Positions 52,432 through 63,800 of a DNA stretch of 64,000 bases are shown here, piece after piece. Within the stretch, counting starts at the first letter, position 1; every line of letters starts with the position of its first letter. The notes below the pieces were generated by a model that was not told the DNA's origin, searched no databases, and saw nothing but the letters and a program-made list of their open reading frames with translations. The position numbers and the translations under genes are program-made. The stretch is from Helopsaltes ochotensis (lineage: Eukaryota; Chordata; Aves; Passeriformes; Locustellidae), in NCBI GenBank assembly GCA_013400155.1, contig VXBM01000015.1, positions 1,328,257 through 1,392,256 on the forward strand. The letters are read 5' to 3'.

Positions 52432-52750
52432 GAGTACAAATACCCCTAAAAATGTGTTTATAGTTATAAACCTCTACACTTAGACAGCAAGGGCAGATGG
52501 AAAATCCGAACTGCTTTTAGAGTCCACCATGCTGAATTTTTAGGGCCTGAGGAATCTGTGGCAAATTATGGCTCTGTACATCATGTTCCTATTGCCACCT
52601 GAAGGAACTGTGCTACCTTAAGTATTTATGCAGTGATTTATTTGTGAGACTCCAAGTGGGGAGGGAAGGCCACTCAAATATCTAATTGCAAACTTGGAAA
52701 ATGGTCAGCAAAAATATTTATTGTATATTAGCAATATGGGAATGTGACTC

Positions 52751-52797
52751 ATCAAGTGCTTTGGGATCTCTGGATGTAAGGTGCTGTAGAAACTAAA
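52751..52797 (+). mobile_element. CORE-SINE/MIR-type 3' tail relic
   Basis: The string AAGTGCTTTGGGATCTCTGG followed by ATGTAAGGTGCTGTAGAA matches the typical 'aagcgctttgagatcc..ggatgaaaggcgctataaa' 3' end of ancient tRNA-derived SINEs. It is exapted only in the sense that it lies within the mature 3'UTR. Only the tail is recognisable. Confidence 0.5.
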
Positions 52798-52964
52798 ATT
52801 TCTGCTTGTATTACTTCTAGAAACAATGCAATTACTGGTGAAAATTCTGGAAAGTATGTGAGAGAAGCATTCAAAGATTGTTAATCTATTAGATTTCAAA
52901 GACAGAGAGGAGAAACTGCCTTTAATTTTCCTCTCATATCCACTGCGGTTCACAAATAGATCAC

Positions 52965-52972
52965 TGTATATA
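52965..52972 (+). promoter_or_regulatory. Pumilio-type motif TGTATATA
   Basis: Matches TGTANATA inside a short TA repeat in the SOX6 3'UTR. Confidence 0.35.
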
Positions 52973-53517
52973 TATATAGTTCCAATAGGCCTGATGAATA
53001 GCTGTGCTGAAGCTCCTCAACTCCCTCAGCTTTTATTTGGAATTGGCTGTGTTCAGCACACTGGTGATAAATTCAGGCTTGGGCTGAGAGGTACCAGAGG
53101 GCCTAGAGCAGCTCCTCAGGAAGTCTGGGAGCATCTTCTCACAGAGCTGTGCAGGTTTTGCTTCGGACAACAAAAGGAGCCTGTGTTTGTCTGTCCTTGT
53201 CCACTGGGCTCCGCAGACACTCCTGTGAGCTGCTGTGGCACGGTGCTCTGTGGAGGAGCAGTCGCCTTCCTCACAGCCCCCCTGGTGCCTGCTCAGCCAG
53301 GAACAGCCTTTTTTGTCACCTTAGGAATCGCGTTTCTATGTGAGAGAACGACCCCCCCCCACCCCAAGACAAAGAGATTGTTCAATTTACAGGACAATTT
53401 ATAAAGATAATGGCATAGAAACACAATGGTCAAATTTCTCTGACCATTTTTTAATTTGGAACAAAAAAAGCTATATTTTTAATATTTATTTGTGTTCTGA
53501 GTCCATGTCTAATAAGC

Positions 53518-53523
53518 AATAAA
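53518..53523 (+). terminator. SOX6: Candidate middle poly(A) signal
   Basis: AATAAA followed within 40 nt by TGCTGTGTC. It would give a 3'UTR of about 2.3 kb. Confidence 0.35.
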
Positions 53524-53696
53524 CTGGTCTAGCCAAGTCTTTAAAGGCATATGCTGTGTCATTAGCTGGTGAGCGTCCTCTTTAAGCTGGCTAAGGTACT
53601 GATAGAAAGTGATTTTTTGTTCTTAAAATAGCTTGGGAATTTGAACTGGTTTTAGTACATTCAGCTCAGATTGGGGGGAGGACATCATTATTTCCT

Positions 53697-53719
53697 AAAA
53701 AAAAAAAAAAAAAAAAAAA
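53697..53719 (+). repeat. A23 run in 3'UTR
   Basis: 23 consecutive A. It is a likely internal oligo(dT) priming site and so a source of false 3' ends in cDNA libraries. Confidence 0.95.
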
Positions 53720-54466
53720 TAATAGACTATTTATTAATGTCTTACATAATTCTCCAGTTAGAAGTATCTCTCCCTCCCCCCACGTCACTTGCTTTCTCTC
53801 TTGCTCTCTTTTTTTCATGGTTTTGTTGCATAGGTAGAATGCTGTATTGCTAGCATTGTATTTTATGTAATTATTTTTTTGCACAAAGGCAAACATTTAG
53901 ATTAGTTGGTTAATTTTTTTTTTTTTTAATTTTATGACCATGCCAAAATAATATTCTGCAGGCTTGTGGAGAACAAAGGACTGTTCTTTGGGACTGAAAC
54001 TTGATTTTGCTTGTAGTACAAAAAAAACCACACACTCACAGATGTTGTTTCGTAAGTGTTATAAGCACTGGATATAAATGGTATTTTTTATCACTTCTGA
54101 CTAATGTGAAACTGTTGTACGAAAACTACATGAACAAAAGTCATCTGTTTCGACTCGTGTGGGCCTGCCTCACAGTTGCCGGATTTGAGTCATTTTTATG
54201 TCTTGTTATTTCATTTATTTATGCAAAATACATGTATGTATGAACACTTTGTTTTAGCTCCAGCCCTGCCTCAATGCTGATGCTCTGTATGTTAAAGCCA
54301 CATTCTTGAAAATGACTGGCTGTTCAGGAATCACCAGCTGGTAAAAATCGCATTTACTGGCTGGGGGAGTGGGAGGAACATATTTGAATCTGAATTGTGC
54401 CTATGAGCGTGTTATTCTATTTATTAGCCAACATTGGCTCTAAAATGTCAGTAGAAATCAAGGAAG

Positions 54467-54474
54467 GACAATCA
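54467..54474 (+). promoter_or_regulatory. miR-219-type seed match (8-mer)
   Basis: GACAATCA is the full 8-mer match to miR-219-5p. miR-219 represses Sox6 during oligodendrocyte maturation in mammals. Confidence 0.75.
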
Positions 54475-54570
54475 TAAGAATGAAACCCAACATTTTTACT
54501 TTATTAATCGGAGCTCAAAACAAAGTTTTTGATGAATTTACCATCTCATTTTAGATTTTTTTTTAAATTG

Positions 54571-54578
54571 TGTAAATA
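54571..54578 (+). promoter_or_regulatory. Pumilio-type motif TGTAAATA
   Basis: Best-fit Pumilio consensus octamer in the SOX6 3'UTR, in an AT-rich surround. Confidence 0.45.
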
Positions 54579-56815
54579 TAACATAGGAAATAGAATTTTA
54601 TTTTTTGTTCATGGATACTTAGTGAAGTATAAGTTATGTATTTACTTTTGTTCTATATCAGTGTATGTTGGTCCATATTAAATGCTGACAAGTCACTGTA
54701 CCTCATGTAGATGCTGAATTTACACCCGCAGTGTGAGCGCAGTATTGTGGACCTGTAGCTGGGACAGCAAGATGCCTCACTTGTGCTCTCTCTGATTTTT
54801 AATAGCATATTCCACAAACAGGGAATACTTTCTTCTCTTTTAGAAAGTTGGTACATGAAACATGCCAAATTTTGGCTACATTTGATGGGAAACACAGTCT
54901 TCTGAATCCAAGTAAAACCAGTGAGATATTTTACCTAACAAGAATTTGGAAGTCAAAAGCATATCCCTGAAAGATTAAAACGACTGAAATAGTCCTTGCA
55001 ACCCAGGCAAGACTCAGTAATATCAAACCTTTATGTTGTACATTCATTTAATCATGTTATTGTTATATAAGGCTATAATACCAGAGAAATTCTTCACACA
55101 ATAGACAAAGAGGATTAATTGAATTGCTTCTTAAGCTTTGTGTTTGAGGCCCCTTAGAAACTGACTGGAAAAATAACTCCAATCAGGAGCACTAATATAG
55201 TAATACTATTTTCTCTGTGAACAGTTTATTTAATTAACAGATACCATATATTTTCTTTTGGAAAATTATTAAATACTTATATTCAAGAGAAGAAGGCTCC
55301 CCAAACAGTCTGATATCAGCCAGAATAGTTCACTTCTTATTTTATAAAAATGGAAGATAAAGGTGCCAATGGAAACTGCTTTCCAGGGTTTACCTGCAGA
55401 AACAAGCCTGGAGGATTGGCCAGATTTTGGTCTGCCTGTATGTTTGGGCATCACCATTTAGCTTGTGGAACCGCCTGCTGAGCATTCACACGATCCTGAA
55501 GTGCTCCTAAATCAGTGTACTCAGGTGCAGCATGAGGCAGGGGGAGGGAAAAGATGGGATGGCTCTGGGATGGAAATGCAAACCCAACAGCAGCACTAGT
55601 CCCAAAAAATACACCACACTGTGCAAAGGGCACAGCAGCCAGCTGTGGGCAGCTTCTGCTTTCGATAAACACAACACAACCACCTCCCAATGTGCCATCA
55701 AATCTCCGGGTTGGCTTTCTGGATTTTGTTTTTGAGCCACATCAAAAGCATGGCATTACAAAATCATCTCCCAGCAAAACATTTTAAAAGATTTAGACCC
55801 CATCCTCCCCCAGAAAAACACCTACCTACCCTCTTAATATGAAGCATATGAGTACTTCCATGGTGGTCACGAGGACCGGTGCAGTGTTGGTATTAAGTGG
55901 GGTGAACTTTGCTGAGACAGGGCCACAGTAAGAGCAACTGCACTGGAGATGCAGCCAGCAGGATGTATGATAGAGTTCTTCATGTTTTTATGAGAAGTTA
56001 ATGACTGGGCTTGGACCCCTTGGTGTTTTGCATGCTTTTGTAAGATTTAAGATGGCACTTAAGCATGTTCTTTTAAAAGAATAATACTATATTAAAATTC
56101 TTCTAAACTTTTTTTTTTGTATAACCCATTAAAATCTGCAATTTTTCTCAGATCAAGCTACATTTTTGGTATGTAGCAATGCCCTACTACAGAAGGAAAA
56201 AACAATGCATATGCAAATTCATTTCATTTTAATCCAATGCCCTTTTTTAACTACCAGAATTGTTGGAAATGGTGACAAAGAAGTATTCTGAGATTTCACA
56301 CACTGGGTAAAAAGGGGTAGGGTGGGGTGAATTGGGCTAAAGGAAAACTTATCAAATTGGTATTTATGGCAATATGAAAACTATAAAGCAACTTAGTGAC
56401 ATGGCTTGCTTTGTAATTTCCGCTTTCTAAAAACCACAAGTGAGGTCCTTGGTGCTCTTGGAGTATGGGGAATGTGCAAATATTTAACTGTTTGTATGCT
56501 GCACATTGCAGACCTGCTAGTGTGCATTCTCCGTTTGTCTTCCTTTGTCATTTGTGTTTTGCTTTCCAGAAAGCAATGTTGTTTTTTTTTCTTGTACTCT
56601 TCTTCAGCTTGTAGCAAACTAGAATGCTTAGCATTTATGTTCATTCATTATTGTATTTCCCATGTAAAATTTTTTTATTACATTAAGACAAGCTTATAAG
56701 CTGTTACTACATAACTTATCTTACTGTAACTCTTATTTCCTGACATTGTAATTTGTTTGTGATGTATATTGTGAGATTGTACTCTATGTTAATTTAATCA
56801 GCACAATTCACTGAC

Positions 56816-56823
56816 ATGCTGGA
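56816..56823 (+). promoter_or_regulatory. miR-338-type seed match (8-mer)
   Basis: ATGCTGGA is the full 8-mer match to miR-338-3p, which acts with miR-219 on Sox6 in oligodendrocyte differentiation in mammals. Confidence 0.65.
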
Positions 56824-57118
56824 CTGACATGCTAGCTGCTGTTTCAAATTGTAAAGTTTGTGTAGAGCTGTTGGGACAACTCAGACTCTCTTGTCAAGGT
56901 ACTATGCTTTGATTCCTATAGCAACACCGTGGGTGCAGCTCTTACAGGCGAGGGCTGCTTGTTTAACAGCCACTGGCTACTTAATGGGCAGGTTTTCTTT
57001 GTAGAAATTCTATATACAGTGCAGGTACCTACCTGGGCCCATGGCCGATAACTATTTGGGCGTTTAGAGGAAAAACTAGTGTCTATTGCTGCTTTGAATA
57101 TGTTTTAAAGTCTGAAAA

Positions 57119-57126
57119 TGTAAATA
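57119..57126 (+). promoter_or_regulatory. Pumilio-type motif TGTAAATA
   Basis: Matches TGTANATA in the distal SOX6 3'UTR. Confidence 0.45.
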
Positions 57127-57552
57127 GTTTATCAAAAAAAATCTTGTACAGTCCAGTGTAAAGTTTTTAAATGAACTTAAAGGTTGCCATCACATCTCAC
57201 ACTCTCCTCTTGATACAGTAAAAAGAAAAAAAAGAAAGAGAAAAGTTTGCTAAGGATATTGATCTAAGAAAAAAAAATCTGTTCTCAGATTAAAAAAGAG
57301 AATAGTTATTCTTAGCTCTGCTTCATTGCATAAACAGACTTCTTGGATTTTGTTGTGCAGTATTGACGTGAGGTAAATTAAATAATCTTTCAGTGGTACT
57401 TTTAAGAGTCTTCTCCTTCTCTGCCTCAGTTATTGATGGAAAAGACAAAATTGAAAGACACTGTCCATATACAGTATGTTCTGGTGTACGTTGGCACCTT
57501 ACCTACATGTTTTGGGTGGGAGGGATTTTTAAAATTTTTTTTTCTTCTTCTT

Positions 57553-57554
<2 letters not shown>

Positions 57555-57642
<88 letters not shown>

Positions 57643-57643
57643 N

Positions 57644-57688
<45 letters not shown>
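57555..57688 (+). repeat. Poly-T tract, about 134 nt with one N
   Basis: T only, except for N at 57643. It is far longer than any other homopolymer in the window. The single N suggests a base-call or join problem, so the true length is uncertain. It lies about 200 nt before the inferred end of the SOX6 transcript. Reading frames across it encode only Phe or Lys runs and are not genes. Confidence 0.95.
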
Positions 57689-57690
<2 letters not shown>

Positions 57691-57882
57691 ACAAGGTGCT
57701 TTCCTGATATGTTAAACATGTCATCCTTGGGTGATACAGTATATGCCATGATAGGGGTTTAGACCCCTCAGGGGAGTGTCTATAAGACTGCCTATTTATG
57801 CTCATTTACCTCAAGACTGTCCTCTCTACCCTTAATCTATTCACCATCACTCCATCTTTTGTACTGCTGTTGACACTTACAA

Positions 57883-57888
57883 ATTAAA
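57883..57888 (+). terminator. SOX6: Distal SOX6 poly(A) signal (likely main)
   Basis: ATTAAA with AAATTAAAGATAAATTTTG context and GATGTGTCTGTGAC about 20-35 nt downstream, a good GU-rich element. It gives a 3'UTR of about 6.7 kb, close to the length expected for SOX6. Confidence 0.6.
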
Positions 57889-60190
57889 GATAAATTTTGT
57901 TTTATGAGATGTGTCTGTGACTTCTTCTATTCCCTTATTCCTTTAAATTTAGTATTAAAGACTGACCATGATGAGTTGATGGGAAAATGCAGCTAGGCCT
58001 GTTCAGCTGGCTCCTGTAAATTTGGTGACTGAATTTTACAGCTCTGTTTTGCCCATGCCTTTCTAGTCTATGAAGGCATTTATCAGCCTCTGAAATCCAT
58101 TAACACCATATGCTGTAAAAGACATGCATGATAACCAACCTAACTTGACAATACACACTGAATATTATCAATTTTGTGTGCAGGAAGTGCTGTTGGTAGC
58201 AACATAATCTCAGAAGGATTTTTAGTGAGTAGAAATGAGACAAAACAATTCTCATGTTTCTTCTTTCTTTGCCTTCCCCTTTTACGCTGCATATAACTTT
58301 AAACAAACTAACCGAAGTTGGACAACAAAAAGCCTATTGTTGCCATATTGCCATGTCTGTAAACTGCTGCCATTGGTGTGTTGTGATTGGTTTCTGACTT
58401 AGCAATTAGTCATGGTTCTCATAGGAAAATAATAAATTACATTGAAGCGTACTGTACTGAAGCAGAAATGTAACTGAGCCTTTTGGTTGTACATGACATC
58501 AGATTCCTGTCAAGTTTCAGCTGGTGCACAAACCACCCTGAAACATCCAAGTGAGATGGAATCCTTCTTCCTTGGAGCATCGTACGTGAACTTCCTAAGA
58601 GTGACATTCTGCACTATGATTTTGTGTGGTGGAATACTTCTAAGTCAACACTGGATGGTAATGAGGAGTCTGATCAACATGTTATAATGGACAAACACAT
58701 AAATATTGACTTGTGCAATTTAATCCAATTTATTTTCTCTGTTCCCCACACCCACCTGTTACCATGTGGTTTTTTTTCTTTGTTCTGACTGGAATCTGCA
58801 GCTGTGAGTACTGATGAGTAATCTGGAACCCACTGATGTTGTCAGCTGGGTTGTTACACAAGTACAGTGAAAAGCAAACTGAGCAATGGCTGTAAAAGAC
58901 CACTGCAGCAGTAAGACACAAACTGTTCATGTGACATCTCCAGGTGTCAATCTAAAAAAAATATGCACTAATTGCCACACAGGACAGGGGGCTGTCTCCA
59001 CATGTACAGCAATCTTCTGGACAAGCCAGTGTGTTGGGGGCTAATCCATATAGCAAGAGCAGCATCTTTGTTTTTCCTGGTGCTGTGGAGAACAGCGTCT
59101 CTGACCAACTTGCTGCCTTCCCTGTGCTGCTCTGGTCACCCTAAATGGTCATATTAGCCTTCAGAAATTTGGCTTATAATACAATGTGTGCACCAAGTCA
59201 CCACCAAGAAATGGTAGCACTGAGCTCGATGAGTAATAGGCTTCTAAGTTACCATGGTTATTCCAATCATCACAGGAATGATGTGATGATTGCACTGGAA
59301 GCACCAAACAAGAGACAGAGCACAATACAACAAATACAAGACCTGAGGTGCCCCTGCTGCTCTGGTCCATTCTCCTGCTCTCAGATGTTTCTCTCTGGTT
59401 GAGCACAAACTCTGTTCACCAGCTGCAGGTTCCTTGGGAACCCTCAGGATTGCTGCAGCTTGGGGTTTTCAAGATTCCAAAGTACAGCACGAGTTTGTCT
59501 CCCCCCTGGGATTTTCCCGTGGCGATTAGCTGCTACCACAGTAGCCCAACAGCAGCAGCTCATACAGACTGGGGCGGGGGAATAATAGTTGATTTATATC
59601 TTTAATATATGGTTTCTAATAGAAAATATGAGCTCCAGGTTGTGTCTCTGAGCAGTTAATGACCAGCTGGGTTAAGGGCCTTCAAATACTGCCATTGGTC
59701 ATTGACTGCCAGGAAGTATCCTTCCTGCCATCTATTATTCCTTAATTGTATCAAGACCCACTACAGCAGAGGACTGCTAAATCTGTGGATTAATTGGAAT
59801 CTGACCCTCAGTAAGTTCTAATATTATCAAGGCCATTGCAGGTTAGCACTGGGCTCCTTGACATGACAGTCCATAACAAACTTCTTCAGAGCTGTTCTGC
59901 TTCGTATTAATGCCTGCTGGATGACTGACACAGTAAACCATAATTGCCCTGTAGAAATCACTGTGGTCAGTTGTATTAAGAACTACTCAGGGACAATTTA
60001 ATTTACTTTGACACCACAAAGTTTAAAAGCTTCTCGACTTGTATTAAAACCTCTTGGCCTTTTGGTTACTCTTTGGACTTTGGTTACTCAGCCAAGGAAC
60101 ACTGGACAAGAAAAAAGGTTATTAGAGCTTTAAATAATGCTCCTCAAATGATCAAATTACAAAAGAAAAGCATATTGATTATGTGGGGGG

Positions 60191-60238
60191 TTTTTTTGTT
60201 TGTTTGTTTGTTTGTTTGTTTGTTTGTTTGTTTTTTTG
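60191..60238 (+). repeat. (TTTG)n microsatellite
   Basis: About nine tandem TTTG units flanked by T runs; likely polymorphic in length. Confidence 0.95.
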
Positions 60239-60644
60239 CCACTCTTTTGGACTATCAAGATGTGTGAAGAAACCAGGCAGTCATTTTAATTTAAGTTTCA
60301 AAAACGGAATGTGAGCTCAAAACTTGCAAACATGAAACCCCCTGACTCTTGCATTACTTCCACAACTTCCAGATTTAATTTTATGAAAAAGGTACCTCAC
60401 AGTTCAGATGCATGACCAAGCTTTCTTTTAAGTCAGACTACAGGGATTGTATTTCGAAACCAGAAAATAGAAATATTCTGCCATGATCCAGAGCTGTCCA
60501 GCAGAACTCCAGCATGCAAGACACCACAATCACCAAGTGGAAAGGTATCTCTGTCACTAAGCTGCCATAATGGCTAATAATTTCTTTCTAGCTACTGTAT
60601 GTCCACAACTAATTAATCACAAATAGGTTACAAAATTAAAAAAA

Positions 60645-60850
60645 CAGTAACTGTCTTACTGGATTAGACTCCTAGTCCTCCTGGCCCAGTAGGTTTATGT
60701 TCAACAGTTGCAACAGGAGATAGCAGCTAATGAGAGCATCTGAGCCTGGCCAACATCTGCACCTCATTCTCGTGTTTCTCAGCACTTACAGTAATTGTGT
60801 TGGGCTATTAATGTGTACGACCCTTTCCTAGTCAGAAACACAGGCTGGTA
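60645..60850 (+). mobile_element. Possible ancient CR1-like relic
   Basis: The stretch TTACTGGATTAGACTCCTAG then CTGGCCCAGTAGGTTTATGT then CAACAGTTGCAACAGGAGAT resembles the 'tactggatcagacc..ctagcccagtatcctgtctccaacagtggcca' portion common in old reptilian CR1 elements. This is by-eye similarity, heavily diverged, with uncertain ends. Confidence 0.35.
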
Positions 60851-63800
60851 TTTTGGTGGATGAAATGACTGAGGGCAAATTAACAGTTAAGTTTGCATCC
60901 CAATGAACAGCCTTGATGAGGAGTTTTGCAACAGCCCTATTTATTCTTTTTAATGGAAGAAAATCAGGGAAAACAGTCAGTTTATGTTCAACTGAATTGC
61001 AAAGTCCCTCCTATGATCCAAAATACTTAGGATGATAAACTTCACTCAATTTTTTGCCAGATCTGGTTAAAACTTAACAGACTTAATTCAGAAAATCTGG
61101 AGATCATAGATTTTAATGATCAAATTACTCAATCACAATGAAATATTTTTTATTCAAACATCAGGAAATCCACACTTGATTGCAGACTTAGTTAATTCCA
61201 CTAGAATAGCTGCAGCTGCTGGAAAACCAAAGGCTAAGTGCTGGAGAGGGAAAAAGAAATCCCCCCCAAATCTCCCCACCCAAGAAGAAATGGAAGTTTT
61301 TTTCTACATATTGAGAGATCATGTAGGGAAAAGGACTTCTGGAAAAACCTTTAGGTACAAGATACCTCTTTTGTTGAGTGTTGCTGTAGAAACTAGAAAA
61401 TTCTTCTGGTTTTGACAACTGCAATATGGGTTGAAAGAAAAAAGTGAGGGACAGTTAGTTTATATGATCTGTTTCATCTTCTCCTGTGAACAGAATATGC
61501 AGAACCCCCCTAACACTGCTGTGACTTTATATAACACTAGCTACAGGAGGGAAGCACTAGATATCCTAGCAGCTTTAGATTATTTTAAGGGAAAAAAAGG
61601 TTTTATTTCAAGGAAAACGAATAAGTATGAATATTCACATAATGTTATTGTGCTGAGCTGCAATAATCTGTGCTAGGAATGGCACCACTTCCCTTCTTGT
61701 GTATATGAGTGTGAATGTGAAATAGTTCCTAAAAGATTAATGGCTCTTCTATGATAGATGGTTTAATGTTTATTTGCTGTACTTGCAATCCATCAGTTAT
61801 TTAAGGTGGTCCTCTAAAATTACAAAATTATGGGAAAATTAATATGATTCTTAGAAATTACCAGCTGCTCCCAATGCTCCGTGGGGAAGACTGCTGAGCT
61901 GTCATTCTGCCCAGCTCTTAGTCCAGTCCATGGCAGCAGAGTTGAGGGCAGGGTGTGCTGGCATCCCTCACGTGCTGCCACCCCTCCAGACCCTCAAGTC
62001 CCCTGTGGACTCGCTGCCCAGCACTATTCCTTCTGTCCTCCTCACCTGGTCCTCCCACAGGGCAGCAACAGCTGAGGAACAAGGGGCAAATACAGCATTC
62101 CATCCCCTCACAGGGCCTCCAGTCCCTCTCAAATGGAATATTTTGGGTTTAATGTGACCTGAGGGGAAGCAGGGAATGTTTACAGCATTTACACATCACA
62201 TCTGCTGAGGGTATTGGCGCTGGGTGGCTGGAGCTGTGGGCAGCCTCCTGGGAGACGCTGCAGAGGGATTGTGTCACTGGGAAGGGATGTGGGGAGCACA
62301 GAGCAAACACTGGGACTCCCAGGGTGATGCTGAAAGCAAAAGTGCTTTCAAAAAGACCTCAGGATGGTGATGGGAAAACATATTTTTTCTTTCTCCTGTA
62401 ATTCAGTAGTCAAAAGGTATGAAGAGTTAGAGGAAATTTGATGATTCAACTTACAACTTCAATTTCTGACCTAGTCTCCATTTTTTTCCTACTTTGGCCT
62501 TTGCTGCTGAGGAGTTTGTTTTAAAGATACATCAGTAGGACCCCTGTCGAGGTAAGACACAGAATGAATGATGCTCACATGCTGAGATGTCCAAGGCAAA
62601 AGAAGGGCAGTTTACTTACAAAACTTGACATTTATAGAATTCCAAAAGTGACCATGGTTTGGAGGGTGAAGTTGCCACCTCTCCAACACACTGGTCAAAC
62701 TAACAGTCCATCAATTCTCTCCTCCTCCACGAAAGTATGTGAAAACAACTATTATTTACGTAAAAGTGCGTGAGAAACTCCATTACAGCAGTGTAAACAT
62801 CAGAAGGCTCAGAAGGACCCCCAGTGCTACCAATGCTGCAGTGTGAACGGAACAGCTGTGGGTCCCGTCCTTTAGGCTCTACCACACTACTGGCTCTTGT
62901 TGGACTCAGATGATGCAAAGGACCTGATGGGCTAATTGCCCCCAACTGACAGGAATTTGTAATTTTGTAATAAACCTGCCTGGGGTGGAGAGGAGTCAGA
63001 GTTACTTGAGAATGTGTACTGTTCTTTTCTGTCTTTCTTACAGTAGAAACAAAAGCCAAAGGTTTTTAGCATATTCCTATATTTTCCTCACAGTGTGCTC
63101 TAATATTTAATGGAGGAAAAACAAATAGAAGATCTCTGGTGTAACTGGGCAACCTCAGCAGGCACAGGGTGTTTAGGAAGTGCTATGATGAAAAATGTAG
63201 AAGAATTCACTAGCACTGTCTTTTGATAATTTGGGTAAGTGGAGTTGAAAAATATATTGTTTGGTCAACACTTCATGGTCTAAAGGATAGTGAATGATTT
63301 TTAATTACCTGGTGAATCTTTTTTTTTTCTTTCTTTTTTTTTAAGATACCAAGTTGCTTTTCTGAAGTTCTGAGTATGTTCTGCTCCCACTGATGTCATT
63401 GGAAGAGGACAATTCCTTTGGCATTTGGCAGTAAATGCACAGGATTTTTCTAGACACAGTCCTAGGAGTCATATCAGATGTTAGGTGCCTCAGACAATAA
63501 TTCACAAAGCTGCCTTCCTTCATTAATCCCTCCCTGAAAATCCTTAAACTGATCATGCTTAGAGACAGTTCTTTTGCAATGTTTTGAATCTTGTACTGCA
63601 AGGAGTTTGTGGTTGAATTGCAAACAGAATAGATCAGACAATACGCAGCCTTAAGATGCCCGTAAAAATCGCAGGTTGTGGAGAACTTCAAATTGGTTCA
63701 GTTGTTTATTCATTTTTAATGGGGCAAAGTAGTGGATTTCCACAACAATAGGACCAGGCATGGATACAGTCTGTGTTCCCTTATTCCCCAAACTTCAAAG

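Larger units (their letters stand above)
51199..57910 (+). other. SOX6: SOX6 3'UTR (about 6.7 kb)
   Basis: Non-coding tail of the last exon, from the stop codon to the distal ATTAAA at 57883-57888 with a GU-rich GTGTCTGTG after it. A 3'UTR of several kilobases is usual for SOX6. It contains clustered microRNA seed matches (miR-499, miR-219 and miR-338 types), Pumilio motifs, several earlier AATAAA signals, a GTTTT repeat, a SINE tail, an A23 run, a GC-rich block near 53.0-53.35 kb and a long T tract. The exact 3' end is inferred from the signals, not observed. Confidence 0.75.

Noticed and set aside
52994..53404. 136-codon open frame in the 3'UTR as a protein gene
   Set aside because: No recognisable domain, no splice or promoter context, and a GC-rich block makes stop-free frames likely by chance.
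57393..57805. Poly-Phe and poly-Lys open frames
   Set aside because: They are translations of the T tract and contain an N.
62700..63059. 119-codon minus-strand frame downstream of SOX6
   Set aside because: No recognisable similarity or gene structure.
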